Of a DNA stretch of 64,000 nucleotides, positions 58,985-64,000 are shown one piece after another. Numbering within the stretch: position 1 is the stretch's first letter; the number at the start of each line of letters is the position of its first letter. This stretch comes from Cerioporus squamosus. Taxonomy: Eukaryota; Basidiomycota; Agaricomycetes; Polyporales; Polyporaceae. Position numbers and translations under genes: made by a program. The stretch is taken from the NCBI GenBank assembly GCA_022592435.1, contig JABYQS010000149.1, positions 29,558 through 93,557 on the forward strand. The letters are read 5' to 3'. The notes beneath the pieces were generated by a model, which saw nothing but the letters and a program-made list of their open reading frames with translations, was not told the origin of the DNA and searched no databases.

Positions 58985-60687
58985 CTATTCTGTAACCTTG
59001 ATCGTGACCTCTCCCGCCTTCCCATGAATGTCGGCGATAGTCTTGTGACCAGACAGACCGAGCGTCAGCTCGAAATCTGCAAGAATTGTCTTAATCACTG
59101 ATTCTACACCCTCTTGGCCTGCGAGTGCAAGACCGTAGATGTACGAGCGACCAACTGTGGCGACACATCAATTAGCCAACTGCTGTCACCCGGAGACGTT
59201 TCAGCACTCACGCAAAACTCCCTGCGCTCCAAGGGCGACGGCGCGGAACAAATCCGAGCCAGACCGGACCCCGGAGTCGAACAGGATGGTAAACTTTCCG
59301 CTCGCCTGAGCGTCCTTGACCTTGGAAGATTGCATGACACGCTCCAATGCGAACAGAGCAGAAATAGACCCGTCGATCTGTCGTCCGCCGTGGTTCGAGA
59401 CAATAATCCCGTCGATCGCCTCGTCGACCGCAATCTCTGCATCCTGCGGCAGCGTCAACAGACCGACCGACAACTTGTGCGCAAACACACACCTCGGCCG
59501 TCATGATGCCCTTCACGATCAACGGGCCCCCCCAGTGCTGCCGGAGGAACCGCACATCCTCCCACGTTCTGAAGACGCCGTTGACCGCCTCCTTGCCCCA
59601 CGCCATCGCAAGCTGCACGAGCTGCTTCGTCTTCTCGTCGCCCTCCCTGAACAGTCTGTCGTACTCCTTCGGGTCATACGGGAACGTCGGAAAGTCCTTC
59701 TCCGTGTGCGGGTCCAGCCCGAGCGTCTTCATGAACGCCGGGTCCGACAGCGCGACCTGGATGCCGACGCTGTGGATGAACGGCAGGAACGACGAGTCGA
59801 TGTCGTGTGGCCGCCACCCGATCGCCATCGTGTCGACGGTGACGACCAGCGCGGAGTACCCCTGCGCCTTCGCGCGCGCGAGCATCGAGAGGGTGATGTC
59901 GTTGTTCAGCGGCCAGTAGAGCTGGAACCAGCGGGTCCCGTTGGCGTTCGCCTGAGCGACGCTCTCGAGCGAGCGCGAGGCGGCCCCGCTCAGGATCATG
60001 GGGATCCCAAGTGCATTTGCGGCGCGGGCCGTGGCGAGCTCGCCGTCGGCGTGCACGAGAGCTTGGCACCCAATCGGGGCGATGATGAGCGGCGAGGGAT
60101 GCTTCACGCCGAATATCGTCGTCTGTGCGAGGATAGTTAGCACCCGTCGTGCGGTCCCGTGGCGAGATTGCAGATTGGCTCAGCAAGCGAGGCGACATAC
60201 CTCAAGGTTACGGTGCGTGGCGTCGCGCAGCATGCGCGGAACGATCTGCCACTTCGTGAACGCGCGCCGGTTCGCGCGGTACGTCTCGCCCGTGCCCGCG
60301 TACCCGAACACGAAGTTGAAGGAGCCTGTGAACAGTGTGTGGAGATTCCCGTCAGCGCCATATGTACGTGTATCATCCGGCCTCCATATCCCTGAGTATG
60401 CGACGTTCGACAAACACTGGGCACCGCGATCGCGAGACGATCGGATTCCCGACAATCATGCGCATGGATGTGGGACTCGGGGCTAACAGCGCGAATACAA
60501 AGCCACACAACGCACCTGGGCTGTCCTTCAGCTTCTCGCGTGCGGCCGCCTCGATCTTGTCCGGATCCACCGAGCCAAGCGGGGGCGGCTGTCTCGTCCT
60601 GAACAGATCACGCATGTATGCAGACCATTTCCCCGGGGCGCTGCCGTAGCTCTTGTCCGTCTCCGTAGGGTCTGGGGGTGCGGACAT
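58985..60687 (-). CDS. FMN-dependent alpha-hydroxy-acid oxidase, lactate 2-monooxygenase-like
   Basis: Five exons (60516-60687, 60201-60325, 59493-60122, 59212-59443, 58985-59154) give 442 residues. FMN barrel motifs are PLIIAPIGCQALVHADGE, SGAASRSLE, FQLYWP, VVTVDTMAIGWRPHD, LIVKGIMTAEDAEIAVD and GIIVSNHGGRQIDG with the catalytic His327. FTILFDSGVRSGSDLFRAVA and GRSYIYGLALAG follow. The long insertion after IGWRPHD (LPFIHSVGIQVALSDPAFM) is typical of lactate 2-monooxygenase-type members rather than flavocytochrome b2, and no cytochrome b5 domain is present. It probably oxidises L-lactate or a related 2-hydroxy acid with O2. No signal peptide or peroxisomal SKL end (it ends KVTE). Intron 1 is 190 nt, longer than its neighbours. 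Confidence 0.92.
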
Positions 60688-62988
60688 GACGGGTCTTGCT
60701 GGGCTTGTAGTGGTGTGTGAGTGTGAAAGGTGGAGGGGTGAGAGGGAAGGGGACGTGTGAGCGAGAGCCTGCGTGCAGTCTGGCTCTTTGACTTCAGCAG
60801 ACTCCGGCGGCTACCCAGTGCTTGGGAAGGCGGTCGTTCTTCTCGACCGTATGGGGAGGGCTCTCCCGGGCATCCGGCAACCAAAGGACTACGCAGCCGC
60901 TGGTGGGGCTTGGGGACGGTGATTATGGATGGATGGACTGCGCCTCGGGATTACGACACAAGCTGTCCTGACCTCTTCTTGCGGACCGCGGTGATGGTAG
61001 TGAGATTGCTGAGGGTCACGGGTGCGGCTTCCCATGGGTTGGGGTTGAACGGACAAGGATTCATCCTAGTGCGACGCAGCCATGAAGGTCCTCGTTGATT
61101 GCAGGGAATTCTGCATGAAAGGCGTAAACTCCTTTAGTGAATTCCTGACGTTCGTGCCGGTGTCAGTGATTGAAAACGAGCGTCGCTCTGAAATCAAGTA
61201 TCCACGTACGTTGTAGATATCATCCAGTGTTAGAGTTCTACTTTATCACGATCAAAATTGTAGAGGAGTCTAGAGGAGTGTCTCGCGGAGGTTAATGGTC
61301 GAGGTTACAGGTCTGTTACAGGTACAAGCGAGACCATCTCGTTGTCCTGCCCTCACTCGGGCGCTTGCCCTTGTGCGATACGGCAATCCGGTCCGGCCTA
61401 TACGTATGTACGCACTGCAGAAGTTAGCGCTGCACCCTTTCATCCTGACCATGTCCTTGACCACGCCGTAATGCAGGCCCGTGACATACAGCGCTGCGTC
61501 TTGTCAGAAAAAGCTGACGGCCTTCCTTGGATCCGAGCTCACCCGGCCGATTAAAAATTCCAGCAACTTCGCCTGATGTGGATCGACATCGCGCTCAAAG
61601 ACTGGCCCCAGGAGACCCTGTCGAAGATGCATCCCACGTTGTGTATCCGAAGATTGCGATAACCACAGCCTTAATGAACCAGCTGATCCGCCATCGCGCT
61701 TATACACCATCTAGTCCACAGGACACGTCACCAACAGCGACATCTAGTTGCTTCAACCCGGACTCCGACATTCGTTTAGCAAGTACCAATGGCCCACTTG
61801 TGTCACTCAGTCGGTTATGCCCTTACTGGTACGTTTATATGGTCCCTTCCGCCAGTAGCGTTCACATAGTGCCCGCTTGACCTCATGCCCAGGAAGCCTG
61901 TTCTTCCTCACTAAATCCCACTGGGCCCCGTCACGATGTACGAGGGAGCGAGCTGTAGCCGGACTCGTGTCGCCTAGCCGTTCCGAAGGAAGGTGGATCC
62001 TTCAGCGCAGTGCGGAGCCTGCCCTCTCCGGTTCCTGTCCCGGACCACCACCCGCTAAGTGCGTTCCTGTATGCAGTAGTTCCCGCTCCAGGCCTGCCTG
62101 ACACATCTTCACAAGATCCTCTTCATTCATTCTGCAATCCTTCTGAGAAGCCTTCAGAGAGTCATGAACAGGTTGTGATTCACACAGACTTGCGTGTTCT
62201 CTGTCCGAGTCAATGAAGTATGTGCTTCGCTTAGCAAGCATGCTTGATTCACCGCTGCTCAGCTGATACTGGCTTCATGGCCTTCGAAGGATGCATATAC
62301 GACGTGAGAAGGCTTCGCAGTTACCCCTTCGCTCATCGACTCGCAACACCCCGCCGTGCTCACTCCTGTCGCGCAAGTTCATCCCCAGGGGACAGGGCAC
62401 ATTGAAGTTATACAGCTCTGAGGTGAGTCTTACTACCAATCGTGCCCGGCGAGTGCTGATGCATGTTGGCTCTCATCGTCCAGAAGAACAGAAGAGTGTT
62501 ACTCGCTTCCCAAATGATCTCACTCGGAATCTGAATTTGCTCCCCCTGTCGCGCCTGATCGTCGATGAGCAGTGAGTACGTCGGTTCACCTTCTACCCGG
62601 GCTTCGAGCCGTCAAATATACCCCTTTGGTGAGCATCTCTTTACTCGCGTCCTTCAACGCCATGAGAATATGCTCGTGGCTCGTCCTATCAACAGTGACC
62701 TCGCCCCTTTGTACTCGGGTCGTCATCGGTAGATCCTCAAGTCGTCTGCGACGAGGCCGCTAGTATGGGAGTTCATGCTGCTGATGCGACCTCTCTGTTT
62801 GACAGCAAGTCCGTTCGCGATCCGCTCAATTGGCGAACGTCCTCAAGGCAGATTCGTTTGTGCGCCAATTCTGCCCATGGACCACTATTTAGCGGATCAC
62901 CTCCCGCACCTTCATCCAGAGCGACCCTCCCGCCCTTCCCCGCCGTAAAGTCAAGCGGCGACCTTCTAGTTGATCCCTCTCTCACACG
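60688..62988. other. Gene-poor stretch
   Basis: About 2.3 kb between the FMN enzyme and the aspartic peptidase. Only short ORFs with no motifs, and no repeats or RNA genes recognised. The last 150 bp presumably hold the peptidase promoter. Confidence 0.5.
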
Positions 62989-64000
62989 ATGCTGCGTCTC
63001 CTCTCTGTCGTTGTGCTCGCCCTAACCCTTGCTCTCGTCACGGATGCATCCGTCGTCCGCAGAGATGCGGCACCGATCACGCTGCCCTTCGTCAAGCGCG
63101 TGAACACGACGGGCACTGCGAAGCTCCTCGAGATCGATCAGGCGCGTGCTAAGGCGCTCCGGGAACGCTCCGAAGGTCATCGCCGTCCTCCTACCACCGT
63201 ACCCGCGACCAATGTGGCCGTTACATATGTCACTACGGTACGTCGTTCATCTCTCTGGCATCTCTCTGTGACGCTCATTGTGAAATATAGGTTAGCGTAG
63301 GTGATCCGCCTCAGAACTGTAAGTGCTCGGACTGTACTGTCTCCGGCGTCGATGACCGTGGTAACTGATGGAGGGTTGCAGTCTCTCTCCTGGTCGATAC
63401 TGGGAGCGCCAACACGTGGGTCGGCGCCGGGACCCCTTACGACACCTCGAATGCTCATGACACGAGCGAGCAAGTGGTACGTCCTGCGTGTTCTACCATC
63501 GGACACGGCTTTTGTTAATTTCCCCTCTCCCAGTTAGTCGCTTATGGATCTGGATTCTTTGTGGGTACGTAGCTGACATGCTAAGTCCCCATGGGTGGAG
63601 TATTGACCTAACATCGCAACCTATAGGGGAGGAGTATGACGACACAGTCACGCTAGGCCAATGCCTTGGTATCAAGAACCAGTCTCTCGGTGCGGCAGTC
63701 TATTCCGAGGGTTTCGATGGGTACGACGGGATTCTTGGGTAAGTGCCTGCATGTCTTGATGCAATGCTGAAACACGTCTGATCCTCTCGTCATTGCAGAA
63801 TTGGTCCTACCGATCTTACTTGTGGTGAGGATTAGCATCATCGTCATTCGTCGCAGAACAGTGACACGATAGCCTTCTGATGCCTCACGCGTTGTTTAGG
63901 GACCCTTCTCGACTCGGATGATTGCATTCCCACCGTCATTGACAACGCATTCAGTCAAGATCTCATCCCTTGCAAGCAAGTCGGTATCTCGTACGAGCCT
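62989..64000 (+). CDS. Secreted aspartic peptidase, polyporopepsin-like (5' part)
   Basis: Seven exons within the window (62989-63237, 63291-63318, 63382-63476, 63534-63564, 63627-63738, 63799-63824, 63900-edge) give the first 214 residues; the gene continues past the right edge. A signal peptide (MLRLLSVVVLALTLALVTDA) is followed by a propeptide with RR and KR sites (ITLPFVKRVN). The mature-like part has VSVGDPPQN, the catalytic LLVDTGSANTWVGAG, VAYGSGFFVGEEYDDTV and GYDGILGIGPTDL. The DTG active-site aspartate is intact; the second active site lies beyond the window. A1-family enzymes of this type are secreted acid proteinases of wood-decay and other agaricomycetes. Exons 2, 4 and 6 are only 26-31 nt. 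Confidence 0.93.

Noticed and set aside
59316..60140. 274-codon plus-strand ORF opposite the FMN enzyme
   Set aside because: Antisense shadow of a GC-rich coding exon; Arg/Glu-rich with no domain.

Overview
The window reads as genomic DNA of a filamentous basidiomycete, most likely an agaricomycete and plausibly a polypore. Genes are dense and on both strands, broken by many 48-65 nt GT-AG introns with CTRAY-like branch sites. Products include a polyporopepsin-type aspartic peptidase, a CYP505-type P450:reductase fusion and eukaryotic housekeeping proteins. I rebuilt exons by following reading frames and splice sites by eye; nearly every model closes to a whole number of codons.

Left part (1-5.5 kb): two tandem, diverged copies of a gene for a secreted Ser/Thr/Ala/Gly-rich repeat protein. 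They share promoter block, signal-peptide exon, intron position, a DAAAVEKR pro-site and 3' sequence. The first copy has a frameshift. A Harbinger-like element of 813 bp (80-bp inverted repeats, TAA target duplication) with two tRNA-like modules sits between them.

5.5-26.9 kb: RPAP1 (minus), PRMT3-type arginine methyltransferase (plus), a small Lys-rich protein (minus), a 2-oxoglutarate/Fe(II) oxygenase with a 7-nt exon (plus), a membrane-anchored P450 (minus), CCDC25 (plus), and two paralogous small proteins ending in the same conserved tail (minus).

26-45 kb is sparse. It holds a dispersed family of small single-pass membrane proteins (26.8, 32.4, 35.2 and 43.9 kb) with one short N-terminal exon and a phase-1 intron just before the membrane helix. 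Three share a G-[SA]-x-I-A...S-[KR]-C-x-x-C motif and the fourth is frameshifted. This is the best candidate here for an undescribed family. The same stretch has a decayed AsaB/CmcJ-type hydroxylase pseudogene, an SLP1/SUCO-like SUN protein, the V-ATPase proteolipid c subunit, a four-unit 20-bp tandem repeat and a second small inverted-repeat element (44.65-45.06 kb).

45.6-60.7 kb is gene-dense again: a 22-exon CYP505-type fatty-acid hydroxylase fused to its reductase (minus), ALG11 (minus) divergent from a membrane protein with a large extracellular domain (plus), a tetraspanin-like protein (plus) convergent with thioredoxin reductase (minus), and a lactate 2-monooxygenase-like FMN enzyme (minus). 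After about 2.3 kb without clear genes, a secreted aspartic peptidase starts at 62989 and runs off the right edge.

No rRNA, canonical tRNA or CRISPR array was found. The genes do not form an obvious single pathway. They mix core functions (transcription, N-glycosylation, redox, vacuolar acidification) with lineage-specific secreted, membrane and oxidative enzymes.
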